Source: Ceratorhiza oryzae-sativae | Lineage: Eukaryota; Basidiomycota; Agaricomycetes; Cantharellales; Ceratobasidiaceae | Direction of reading: 5' to 3' | Assembly (NCBI GenBank): GCA_030998015.1 | Contig: JARWMV010000233.1 | Location: forward strand, 2,480,001-2,544,000 | Length of the DNA stretch: 64,000 nucleotides | In this document: piece after piece, positions 11,679 through 23,789 of the stretch | Layout: each line of letters begins with the position of its first letter | How positions within the stretch are numbered: the first letter of the stretch is position 1 | Made by a program: the position numbers and the translations under genes | The notes under the pieces: model-generated | Databases searched by the model: none | Seen by the model: the letters and a program-made list of their open reading frames with translations, nothing else | Told to the model about the DNA's origin: nothing

Positions 11679-12890
11679 TCAGCTCAGCCACGAGCCTCCG
11701 TCAACACTGATCGTCTGCCCTGTGATACCAAAAAATAGCTGGTTCAATCTGAATCTCCTATTGGTAGATTGAAGGCTTACCGGTAATATAACTGGCACCG
11801 TCAGACGCAAGAAAACTAACCAGTGATGCCACCTCCTCACTCTTGCCAAACCTTTTCAGACCAGTTTGTTGTATCCCCTGCATAGATGAATACTCGTCAA
11901 CCGCGGGGATCACTACCAGGTACTGATCGCACCTCATCTTGAAGCTTCTTTATTTCAGGCACTGCTCTCGCAGCGAGGGCTGTTGTGTAATGGTGTTATA
12001 CGAAGCTTCAATCCAGCAGAATAATCTTAAGACTTACCTAGCTCCGTTTCTATAACTCCAGGGGCACAATTGTTCACAGTGATGTTATATTGGCCCCATT
12101 CGAGGGCTGCGGTCTGCGTAATTGCCCTGACGGCGAATTTAGATGTTACGTATGCAACGGCTCCAGCCATTCCTGTTATGTATGATATCGTTGAATTGTT
12201 TCAGCGTGCGCAGGAACCTACTTTACCTTTCAACGCGACTAGGCTTGAAATTCCAATAATTCTTCCACCTTGTCCTTGCTTGATCATCTGAGACGCAGCA
12301 GCCCTGTAGCACCACAACGTTCCTTTACAATTAGTGGCCATAGTTTGATCAAAGGTATCTTCGGATACTGGAACAATATTTTGGTAAGACTGCCATACTC
12401 TCCTCACGATTAGAAGGATTACACTCTAGTATGGTTTCTTGCCCGATCAGAATACCGGCGTTGCTAACCATCTGTCAATCAGTGTTCAGTATATGGAAAT
12501 TCCATCGGGACCAAAAAACGACAAACAATGTCCAGACGTCCAAATACGTCAACAGTTTTTTGGACCATATCTTGCACCTCATTTTCTTTCGATACATCCG
12601 CAAGAATGGCAATTGATCTTCGTCCGAGCGCTTGAATCTCCTGGGCCAGAGCGTCGAGGTCCTCTTGCCTTCTGGCTAGGCCAGTGACAACCACGTCTAT
12701 CCCATCAGTTGCCAGCTCTACGTATGACTGTTTCGTCGTCCCAAGAGTCAACAAGCGCAAGTATAAACACGCACTCAGAGCTATCGCCCGGCCGATTCCT
12801 ACGTCTTACCCGTTCAGCACGTCCGACTTTAGTTTATATTCTATCGGACCCACCTCGGGCAGCGCCAGTCACAATTGCGATTTTGGTCAT
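11679..12890 (-). CDS. Short-chain dehydrogenase/reductase (acetoin/diacetyl reductase-like)
   Basis: The ATG at 12890 begins MTKIAIVTGAARG, continuing after an intron as GIGRA: the SDR TGxxxGIG cofactor motif. About seven introns follow. Later motifs are ADVSKENEVQDMV, VSNAGI (the NAG motif), IIGISSL (catalytic Ser region), VAYVTSKFAV (the YxxxK pair) and NNCAPGVIETEL (PG motif). The protein ends ITGQTISVDGGSWLS at the stop at 11679-11681, the usual C-terminus of this family. The sequence is closest in feel to fungal diacetyl/acetoin reductases and 3-oxoacyl-ACP reductase-like SDRs. It is convergent with the Rieske-DUF455 gene. Confidence 0.85.
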
Positions 12891-13866
12891 CACTAGCAGG
12901 GAGGGTTGAGAGAGGGGATGTTGAGCAGATGGCAGATAGGTGCGAATTGCGGAAACCGATAGCCTACGGGCGACGCCACTTGGCCTCAGGGCAAAACGCC
13001 CCCCGTTTATAAGCCAGAATGCTCGGATGAATACATAGGCCAATTTCCTGGGCTTTCCTTTTGGAGTCGAGACCTAGCACTCGTGATTGACGGCTATCAA
13101 CGTTGGAGGCTGTAAAATACAAATATACAAATATATGCCCTGGCAGGCGCATGGCTCGTGTCGTACGAATCGCCTACTTAAACGTTCTACGATGCACTAG
13201 AACTTCTCTTGTTGTGTATGTAAGGAGCGCAATCTCGCTCCATAGGTAGTCATTCGCACAGTTAATATATTCGCTTTTCACTCGTCTTGAGCACTCTGCG
13301 CTACGCGCATATATTGCCTGATATATATACATACATATAGAAAAAACAACAACAGAGACATGATGGAAAGTGACAATAGTATTTCATGTCATCTAACGCA
13401 GTCGTCTATATCAATGCTTATGTACCGGAGGTTCCACGATTCTGGTGATGTAATTTCATAATAGAGGATGAAAAGAATGAGGGTTTCTAAATGTAATTTC
13501 AATTTGATATCGCCGCCTAGGCTTGTCGTCGAGCAAAGGCTGAATATAGGCTTCTGGGCTAAATTTATATCCCAAGGGTCTGGTCATGGACAAGCGGCAG
13601 GCCATTGAAACCATGAGAGGATGCAGATCTGGGCATGTACACCATCGTGTGCCCCTGCACTAGGCTAGGCACCTCTGTTAGTCTATGCGTTCAGTGCTCG
13701 CTTTGCAGACTACGTCATCTATGCCATACCTTCAAATTAACGACACTCAAGCAAAGCCAAAGCAATTGCTAAAAGGTTCGATTCTTTACGCTATAATCAA
13801 AGAGCCGAAGACCAGTGTACACAACAAGCTAATTTAAATCATTCCGCCTCGTACAAAGCTTTGTAC
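12891..13866. other. Intergenic, no gene seen
   Basis: This ~1-kb AT-rich stretch lies between the start of the SDR gene and the 3' end of the ABC transporter. It holds runs such as the TATATA stretch near 13320 and no frame that I can connect to a protein. Confidence 0.45.
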
Positions 13867-16800
13867 CTATTTCCCTGCGACTGCCTGAAGTAGATGATGG
13901 TAGTCTCCGCTCTTTTTACACATGTCATGAAAGACGCTATGCTCCTTCTTCAATAAATTGGCAGGTGTGTCAAATTCCACAGCCTCTCCAGCGTTTAAAA
14001 CCAGGATACGGTCGTTGTCTATCAACTTTTGAACCAAAGCTCTGTTCGTAAAGGTGACAATGGCGCTTACCCATGACTGTACGTAAACGATGGGCAATTG
14101 TTATGAGTATACTACCACTAAACTCTTCGCGGATTGTTGCCTGAATCCTAATTCGGATGATTGAGTAAATGCCACGTTTCAGATACATATAACTTACTTG
14201 GCGTCGGTTTCAAAATCGACCTTTAAGTAACGGTCAGCATGGCATTTGGAGAGCGAGAAAAAAATGGTCACCGAGGCTGTGGACTCATCCATAACAATCA
14301 CTTTGGATCGGCGGAGTAGACTGTGGATATTTTAGCATTGTGAATTGATTTCAAAGTAGAACTTACGCTCGTGCCATGCAGATCAGCTGGCGCTGCCCCT
14401 GACTAAAGTTGTTTCCGCCCTCACTCACTTGCGTCTCCAACGTAAAAATGGTCATTCCAGCCCCTGAGTCTCGTGGGGTGACTGAAGCTCGATTTACGTC
14501 AATAAGCGTTTGCTTTTTGGTATTATCGGAAACGCCTTCTTGCTCCGCCTGCGATTGAACACGTTCCTGGGCGGCAGAGATAATAGTTGTTGACAAAGAG
14601 CCTTTGATAGATTCAGCGCGATTAGCAGTCGCAGAGGGATTTGTCATCTTACCTGAGGATAAATGCACTTTCTGCAATGCCTGGATACACTCTGCGTCCG
14701 TATATTCCTTGAACGGGTCCTGAACAACTACTGAGCATATGCGGATGGCTATACACATGTGGCAACTCACAAGGTTATCACGAATGGTCCCCTTGAACAA
14801 CATAGGATCCTGGGGAACAAGCGTGAGCCGAGAGCGCTGCAGTCCAATTGAGTGTGCTTCTACGTGTATCTGGATTATCGCGGCTTACCAGGTCATCCAA
14901 ACCAGTTTTAGTGATATCTAGCGGGATAATAAACCAATCAGTCGCATAGGGAAACAGAGTTGCTGAACAGCGTACCAATGCCGTCGAGTACAATCCTCCC
15001 TGCCATCGGATCGACAAATCTAAATAATGCAAGAGCTAGGGTCGATTTTCCCCTGCGTAAAAGGTCAGAGGGAACGCGCCAACCTAGTGTTTAGCCAACT
15101 TACGATCCAGTTCGTCCTACAATGCCAATTTTCTCGGACGGCTATAACGCACTCTCAGCCGGACATCGCCTGAACACAATTTGATACATACGTTGGTCGC
15201 AAATGACACGTTTTTGAGTACGGGCTCCAGCTCCGGTGCATACTTGATTGTAAGGTTTTCAACCACCAAGGTGCCGGTGGTCCCTGACGGCCACCCCGCA
15301 GGTGGACGACTTGCGTCTATGATAGCAGGGGGCTCTGATGGAAGATCGAGATATTCTTGGATGCGTTCCACAGAGTTCACTGCGATGATCTTGTGAGCTT
15401 GGTAACAGATATACTGCACAGAGGACCCACGAGATTGCTCAAGCTCTGTCCAGAACCGCAATGCCCAGTATAGCTATGGCCATAATATGAAATGGTGTTG
15501 AAACCCGCCAGTAAATATTCAAAATATACCCCTTGGACGAATGTTTGCGCCTGCGTGACAACGATGCCAGTTAACCCAGCGCTAGCACCTCCTCGCACTG
15601 ACCCCACAGTCGCGACCAAAATCGAGATCGCGCCAAGTGTGTCAAACCGAACCAGTAACCAGCGATTGCACATCCAGTAGTAATGTGTCGCGGCCTGAGA
15701 GAGATCCAACTTTTTGTAAATGTTGTTCAAAAAGTCACGCTCCAGACCGAACGCACGAACTATCAACGCCTTCAGCTCCTAGGTAATGGTTCCTTCGAGT
15801 AACTTACTGGTAGCAATGCCATTGATTAATTCCCCAAATCCGGAAATGATTGGTGATCGCGTATTAGACTCAATCCGGCGTAGGTCTCGAGATGCTGTGA
15901 CATAGCCCTTGGAAAACCAAGCGTGGAGATACGCAATGATGAAAGCAGGGATGATGAAATATGGCACTACATAGGCAATAGTGGCGATAGAGATGGTGAG
16001 GGCAAGAACCTGAGTAAGGACCTCGATCATGTAGCCTTGGAGGCCTATGAAACCGGTTATAACTGCATACGCTGAAAATCGAAATGAAAAGGCGAACCTC
16101 CATCGATCATATCCACATCTTGAGTATTGGCGATGTGAGTGAGCTGATTTCAGAGGATGCAACAATTACGAACCTTTGCTACAGGTGGTAGATAACACGT
16201 TAGCCAAGGACATTCTGTATAGATCGGAAGAGACGACTGACCTGAATCTGTTCAATATACGGCCAGACGGGGTCGTGTCGAAGAATCGTGTTGGTGAACG
16301 AATCACCGATCGGAGCATTCTCTCGTACAATGTTCGCGACGCGCGTAATGTTGACCAGATAGTTGGAATCTGGCCAAGCACCTTCACGAAAGAAATCGTG
16401 GTCTCTGGTAATCGACCACGCTGTCAACAACAAATAACTTGGAGAAAGGGGTTGACTCACGGAGTGCAATGTAGACCAAGAGATATGGCACAACATTTTG
16501 AGTAGCTGAAGGGAACCCAAAGTCGTACCAGCCATTGTTCGGTGTCCTCGGTTCGTAGCTCTCGCTCCAATCTATAACGAGACCTGAGGCTATATGCACT
16601 CCTATGTAAAACGGGTGCTTACATTTGAACCAAAACTTCTGCCCCAATTGAACTGCCAAAATTCACCTCGCCGTGAGAGAAAATTCTTGCACAAACATGA
16701 GCATTCATACCGAGTTGATCCAAAGCCAGTAGAAGAACTAGGGTCGCAAGCAACCCATAGGATGCTGCCGACAAATAAGTCTTATATACCTGTCCTTTGA

Positions 16801-19800
16801 CCGACCCGCTGAATACTGATCAGCACGCGATCGTTTTAGACGTTTTCAGACGAAAGTACTCACACACTCTTTTTCTCATCTTCAACCAGCTTTGCCGCTA
16901 ATTTTTTCTCTTGTAAGCCCTTACCGGCATCTTCCATTTTTTCCCTATCATCTGCGCCGCGATCTTTTGCACTTCCCTTACCACTACCGACGGGAATCAT
17001 CCTACTCTCTCTAACGGCCTCCACCTTTCCCTGAACCTCAATCTTGCCTTCTTTGACTCGAATAACCCATCTTGCGACAGGGAGTACAAGGTCGATGTGG
17101 TGGGTCACGAGCACAACTGTACGGTGTTTCATGAGTGGACTAAGGAGGCAACGGTTAACGAGGTGCTCCGCGGTGTGCGAGTCGACGGCTAGGGATGAGA
17201 ATCGGTAAACTGAATCTAGGAGCTTAGAGAAGCACCACAGACCTGAGAGAATATCATCGAGCAGAACGACCTTGTTGCGCGCATAAACGGCCCTCGCAAG
17301 GGCAACCCGAGCTTTCTGGCCGCCTGAAAGTGATACACCCTTTTCGCCAATTTCCTAGAACAAGAAAACTTGGTTTCTTGACCGCCTGAAGAGAGATGAC
17401 TGAGTAGGGGCGCACCGTTTCGTCCCCGTGTTGGAGCATCGATAGGTCTGGACGCAATGCACAAGCCTCAATCACAGCATCGTACCGCTCCCTTTCGAAA
17501 GGAGATCCGAACAGACTATGATAATCCTCTCATCAGCACTTCGCAGGGTTACAATCGGGTAGACTTACATGTTATCCTTGATCGATTCTACCAAAGCAGG
17601 GGATGATGAACATTTGGAATCGGAATGGGAGAGAGAGGATCTTACTGTGCTCCAACCATGGCTGTTGTGCGCAGTAGGAAACTCCCATCTTGAGTCCAGT
17701 CTTTGCATCGACCCTCGTTGGTTCCTTTGGCAAGTATACCTGCCCTTCAAGGCAATCCATCTCGCCTAGGATCGCGGCCAGTACTATGAAATACCCCAGT
17801 CATCTCCATGATTTTCAAGGGTATGAACATCGGGATGCTCACGAGACGATTTACCAGACCCTGTTGGCCCAAATACGACAGTCAATGCGCCCTCGGGGAA
17901 AATCACGTTGATATCCAGAAGTTCGAACGGTCGCTCTTCTCCCTCTTCGGGTCGAGATTCCTCGACTACTATATCTTGAATGGACTTACGCAACTTCAAG
18001 GTGACCAAGAGTCGCCCCCAAATGCTCGTCTTTCTCGGCGCCGCCGGTTTGGGAATATCAACCGAAGAAGCAGAGTTGGGCCACCTGAATCGGCCATTGG
18101 CGCACCCAAGTCTGCTGTCTACACCAACGTGCAATGGCAAAGCGTCCCTTTTGAGAGATGAAACAAATTCAGGGACGTCCTCTTCGTTCAAATACATGTC
18201 GATTCGTTCAAGTGAAACCAGTGTACGAATTGTCCTGTCCAATTATTCCACATTAAAGCGAGTGAGAGTGAAAATACGTGAGCGACTTACGAGGCCACAG
18301 TGATCGGCAAAATACCCAAACTTTGGCTCAATATCTCCAGAATCCTCAACGCGGGAAACGCAATCTCGACACCGAGCTCCCGCTTTGCAACGAGTGTAAA
18401 GCAACTGAACCCGATCGCCGCCACTACGACTGGTCCTTGGGCCCACACCAGCTCCATCAAGAAGTTTGTAACCTTGAGTTTCCACAGCCAGCCGAGTTCA
18501 ACCTCCCGAAACCCGAGCACACGATCGGTCCATTTTGATTCCCAAGCCGAGAACTTGATAAATTTGATCGAAGAGATGGCTTCGTTCAGGGCACGGATGC
18601 GGACGTCCCGCGCGGTGGAGGCTGATTTCTGCAGAGTGTTGGTTCGGCGAACGAGGTAGTCGCTGAGCGGTAGTGAAAGTATCAATGCAATGTACCCGGC
18701 AAACGCGCTCCAGCCCATCAGGTTGTAGAGAAGCACGCAGGCGACAATGGCGCTAACTGGTGCATCATAGATGAACTTTCGTTCGAAAATTAAATCAATA
18801 CCAAAATGAAAGTAGTTGATGAACCTTGACCTACTTGGCCAAGGGTGACAAACCGGGCTACCCATTCAGCATCTGCCGCGATCAAGCTCACAATCTTTCC
18901 CGCATCCGCCCCCTCTGTCTCATCGCCTTTTTTCGAAACAGAACCTAGAACGTCCTTTCGTCTCAGCGCCTTTTCGTACACGCTCGCGACGAGTTCAGCC
19001 TTGATCCTGACGCTCGCTCGGCGACCAAAGTATAGGTGCTGTAATGCGGCTTGTGATTTGAGAAGTTGGCAGAGGCAGGCAGCGAGAGCAAGCAGATATG
19101 CATCAGAGCGCTGAAGGGGTCGGGATGAGGTTGAATGCGAGAAGGAGGTGATCGTATCGATACTGTAGGCTGCGTATGAATCGAGGGCTGAGAGCGGAGA
19201 AGCTGAGGTTGAGTCGGAGGATAAGGCTCTCAGTATCAGGTTCAAGAAGACGGGTGGCGCGAAATCGAGGATCGCGCAAGCGAACTAAATTTAGCAAGCC
19301 CAATTATGTCAATTGCCTTTGTGCCGTTGCGGAGGTGCTTACGGTTAATATCATATCCAAAAACATATCCCGTGCGTTCGCGACCAACAGCCTCCGCAAA
19401 AGTGAGGATTGTCTGTTATATTACCCAATCAGTCTCCAAGATTTTCGTCGCACTTGTATTGATACACACTTGAGTAGCAAAAACTGTCTCATTAAGACTT
19501 TGGTGCGCATCTCCCGGCTCAGTTGCCATACGTCTCTTTCCTCAAGCGCTTTGCTCGCTCCAATCGAAATCAAGGGGCTGACCCATGAGAAAGTCATCCA
19601 TTCAAGCAGAGTGCAGTAGTCTTCGAGTGCGGGGTGTCGGCCCTGTTCAGATTTGTTTGACAGATCAGACGAGACCCAAACTCTTGGTTTTTGGCTTGAC
19701 GTACCTCCGGATCAACTTCCGGCTCTCCGGCTATACGCAGCGGCATGGTGACGATCGCCAGAATCCCGATGAGCGTCAATGTCACATCCACGACAAACAC

Positions 19801-20453
19801 CTCGTTCAGCCACTTTTCGTACAAATGAAGAGAGCCAGCCAGGAGATATGAAATATACAATGCAAGCAAATCGTAGTACGGTACACAACTCGGAACCAGC
19901 CAAGGACGGAGTCCTGCGTAGACCCACGAACCAAGGCGAATCGAGCAGGTCACCAACTGGAGCGCATGGGCCTTGCCTGTCACGTAACGAACCAGCAACG
20001 CTGTCGAACCGGCGATTTCGAGGACGGCAATAATCGTGAGGAGCAGCTGGCGCCAGGTTTTCGGTTTCTGTTTTGGTCGGCTCTCGGCCGGTTCCAACAG
20101 TGGACTGCGTTCGTTCGGCAGAGCGTCTGCATCCGGGGCCGATACCGAGGCAGGTTTCGTGTCCTCCTCGGCTTTGACCGCTTCGACGGCCTCTTCAGCT
20201 ATTCAGACATATTTTTTTAGCATTATCTCCTCTTCTTTTTCCCTGTTGTGTGTGGAAACGCACAAACAAATTCTTTGAATATGACCAGGTTGGGAGAGCC
20301 AAGGCCAAGTACGCGCAAAAATGCGACCGCCAGCACGGCCGTCGGGACAGCCGTATCCAGCGTGGCATGGAGCATACATGTTATAGACGCCTTGCACGTC
20401 ACCATATCTGATATTTTCCAGCTTTGGGGGGCGGTCATATGTTTGCTCAACAA
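13867..20453 (-). CDS. ABCC/MRP-type full ABC transporter (YOR1/bile-acid-transporter-like)
   Basis: A large multi-exon gene read right to left; the start is probably 20438 or 20453 and the stop is at 13867. An N-terminal membrane region (about 20.4-19.3 kb) is followed by TMD1 (about 19.2-18.3 kb). NBD1 has Walker A GPTGSGKS near 17.8 kb, Q-loop SYCAQQPWL, signature [14 protein letters not shown] and Walker [17 protein letters not shown]2 spans about 16.7-15.4 kb. NBD2 has Walker A GRTGSGKST (split by an intron near 15.1 kb), [17 protein letters not shown], signature [14 protein letters not shown], Walker [13 protein letters not shown] and H-loop ITIAHRL. About 70 extra residues, rich in Ser/Thr/Gln, lie inside NBD2 before the signature motif. 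The order TMD-NBD-TMD-NBD and the NBD1 sequence point to subfamily C export of conjugates or drugs. The 5' exon is the least certain part. Confidence 0.85.
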
Positions 20454-22318
20454 CCCTGGGGGCCAGAATCTTTTATTCTAACAGCGAGCATGATGCTTCC
20501 GGTCGGATCGGGTGGGGATCAGGATGAGCATGTGCTCTTGTTGCTATCTTGGCCGAATCCACGCCGGGCTCCTCGGTTTAGTTACTTTATCCGGCCAATC
20601 ATTGAGGTTTTGACCTGGTGTCTGCGATGGTTTTGGTTTGCCGAGTTGGCCGTTGCTCGTCACACTTACTCTTCACTCGTTTCTCTCACGGCCGTCACCT
20701 GCGGCGATGCCCACAACGCAAATTGCCTTTCCCTCCCTTGTCTCCCTGAATCGAGCCGTGTCTCGAAATAGGATTATAACTGAATCTATGCGTTGCGAGA
20801 CTCTTAATAAATATACCAACAAACAATATGGAATGTGTTGAAGATCGCACGCTTTGATCTCGTATTGATCCAATGTCTTAGTTTAAATGCCGCGCATATA
20901 CGCATCCCTGCCATTTGTCTCACAGTTTTATGTATATAAGCACACCTGTAGAACGTAGAGATCATCAAAGAAAAAAGAGATTCATTCATATGCCCTTACT
21001 TCTACTGCACTCACACCACACGCTAAGTCATAGCTATTACTGACTTTCATCTTTACAGCGCTTTGCGAAAGCGCTTGCGGGCAGGATTTCAAGCGCTGGA
21101 GTCGGAAGTAAATTGAGTTTGAAAAGCGAAAAACAGGCACAGCACGATGAATTGGAGCTCAGTGAAAAAGCTGAGATAAAGTTTTGAATCGCAGAAGAGC
21201 TGCGTACGTTTATATGTACACACCGTTCGAAAACGTGACTAGTAAAAAAACGGTCCACAGGGGGAGAATCATGATTTGTGCAACGTATTTGAGCCTAAAT
21301 GGAGCCAAAGCTCGTAAAAGCATTTATTAGGCATCTGTCATTGTGCGCAAAAAGCAACGAAGTCTAGGACGGACCATTTCGCGAAGATGTCGACAATGGT
21401 CAAACAGTGACCGGCCCAAACTGTACTATTCTCGTTTCAGAGTTGTTATTGAACTACTTTCTTGTACCCTTGCGGTTTATATTATCGATTGGAACGGATT
21501 CATGAAAATAGCCATAATCGCTTTTCCAGAAACCCGTTTTACACTTTGGACGTAGTTGAAGCAGTGGATGTGATAGGCCTGGAGCTCAATCCTTGCTTGT
21601 TGAACCAGCCGTACACGGGCCAGCCGCTCTGGTGTATGTAGAGGATGAAAGGAGGCTTTTCGGCATGTTTGGTATTCCTGGCGATCAGTCTGCTGTTCGC
21701 TTTTGTGGCGAATGTCGCTATCACGCCTAACAGGTCACGTAAATGAATATGGCCTTTGTAATGCAATTGATGCTGCCTTTGTCCAAACTGGAGAAACCAA
21801 TCAACTTGAGTTAAGGGATGAAATTGAAATGACGACTCAATATATGGCCAAGGTAGTTCAATGAAAGCCGCAAGCCCCAGTTGTGACCAGACTGAGCCGC
21901 ACGCGCTCCTAGCGCCCTTGGACACGAATAAACGACTTCGTCTAGAACTTATCATCGCAAGAAATGATTCTATCGCCCGCCCGGAAGCCTAGGCTTCAAG
22001 CTATCCATCACTTAATACGCATACCATTCGCTATGCGTCTTCGTTTACACCCTGAATCCTAGCCTTTCTTGTGTGTCCCGTCCCTCGATTTCGTATGCCG
22101 TGTTCAGAATCCTTTATGGATGGCCCAGTGAAATAGACACGCATGTGTCAGATAACCAGGTGTCTTTTGGTCTCGCATTCACAATAAATCCTGGTAATTG
22201 AGCACATGGCGATTCAGATACGATGTAATATTTTTATGCAGGCATTTGCTGCACAATGGAACAAGCTTACCAGTCAGTCTTGCTGTATCATGTACTCTTT
22301 CTAATCCTTTCTTACGCC
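20454..22318. other. Intergenic, no gene seen
   Basis: This ~1.9-kb stretch lies between two minus-strand genes. The right half holds the 3' flank of the kinase copy and the left half the promoter side of the ABC gene. Frames such as 21539-21955 (-) match nothing I know and have no splice support. Confidence 0.4.
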
Positions 22319-23003
22319 TCAACTCTTCAGTCCCCGCTGGGTGATCTGTTTCATCTGGGCCAATATATGTAAGAGACTTGGAAACAAACAGATTTTACTG
22401 ACCAGATTTGTAACTTCCTCCGCTGTTGGGCGCTTTTCCGGCTCGTACTCCCAGCAGTGTCGAAGGAGCAGCCATAGCGCTTCCCCGTCTTGCGAACCAG
22501 TGGGAATATATTCCGTTGGGCGCTCAGGGATTTCACGTTTTCCCATAACTGCGAACATCACGGTTCGATCGCTCTTACCAACCCATGGAACATTGCCCGT
22601 GATGGTTTCCTGGTGGAAGTGAGGCGTGAATGATCGAGCAAAGAGACGAGCTGAAAACAGACCAGGATGGTCTAGATTGTAATGAGTACCCTGTCGCTCA
22701 GGTTGCTACGGCGGCACTCACCATCCCGAGCGCATATATGTCTGCCTGGACACTGCAGGTTCCCCCATCAAATAGCTCTGGAGCCTTGGCGCAAAAGGAC
22801 GTCAGCAAGATGCTTATGTGTGAGTGAATGACTCTTACCGCCCAGCGAGATGAAAGTACTTCCTTCGTAGAAGTTTCCGTGAATTTGAGGGTGTATTCTT
22901 GTAGGACGGCGTTTCCAAAGTCGGCCAACTGTGGGATACCTTTTTTGGATACGAGCACGTTTACCTGAGAAAAACAGCCGTGCTTATGAGAACTAGTATA
23001 CAT

Positions 23004-23016
23004 AAACAACCGTACA
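23004..23016. repeat. Target site duplication, left copy (LINE)
   Basis: The 13-mer AAACAACCGTACA occurs here and again at 23777-23789, just after the poly-A tract, flanking the LINE fragment. Confidence 0.85.
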
Positions 23017-23776
23017 CAGCATTCTAGCGGATAAAGAAGCAAGATTAGCAGCGAAAGGCGAACAGTACGCCCATGATCTCATCCCTCCCGGCTTGGCACA
23101 GTACCGCAGAATCATCACAAGACACCTAGTTAAGGCTCGAACTAAAGAAGAGAACCGAGCATATGCCCTTGAAAACTGGACAAGCTCACCAGCCGGAACC
23201 AAGCTGCTAGGCAGGTACCCCTCAGTCGACCCAAGTCTCTTCATAAAGAACACTGCGCACCTAAACAGGGGGCAAACCACACTCCTCTTCCGACTAGTAA
23301 CCGGTCACGTTCAACTCCAGAAACACCTCCACACCCTCCGCCTTGTCGATTCGCCTACCTGTGAGGCCTGCGGCGAGGCTAAGGAATCGGTCTCGCATTT
23401 CGTCCTGCATTGTCCAAAGTACATGGGTATTCGGCAGCACATCCTGACCACCAAGGGGGGGCAATACCTCTCGCTTTCGTATCTTTTTTCTTCTCGCTCT
23501 GGCCTCAATGCGCTTCTGGAATATGTCCGGCGCACACGTCGTCTCTCTATTTACTTACGTTAGCTTGTTGCTCCTCTCCCGCTCGTACCGTAGTTCTAGC
23601 ACGTTGTTCTCTAGCTTAGCATTCACCACATTAGTATAGTTTGTCGCCCAGTGACAGGAGTCCTCTCTTAACTTCCTTTTCTTCTTCGTACCGTTACTTA
23701 AACCGTAGATAGAAAGTCGCACCGTAAGGCCTGGCCTTGAAACGACTATAATATACATGATTTAAAAAAAAAAAAA
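23017..23776 (+). mobile_element. 5'-truncated LINE (non-LTR retrotransposon) with poly-A tail
   Basis: About 760 bp inserted within an intron of the minus-strand kinase gene. The plus-strand frame is open from the left junction and begins inside an RNase H-like segment (ADKEARLAAKGEQYA). It runs through LLFRLVTGHVQLQKHLHTLR to the C-terminal zinc-binding motif (CEACGEAKESVSHFVLHCPKY) and stops at 23563. About 200 bp of 3' UTR and an A tract (from 23764) follow. The 13-bp flanking duplication and the poly-A tail show target-primed reverse transcription. The reverse transcriptase and endonuclease parts are absent, so the copy is dead on arrival. Confidence 0.9.
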
Positions 23777-23789
23777 AAACAACCGTACA
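23777..23789. repeat. Target site duplication, right copy (LINE)
   Basis: Matches 23004-23016. Its first A residues merge with the poly-A tail, so the exact left edge could be shifted by up to three bases. Confidence 0.85.

Noticed and set aside
21539..21955. 138-codon minus-strand frame between the ABC and kinase genes
   Set aside because: No recognisable motif, no neighbouring exons and no repeat match that I can see.
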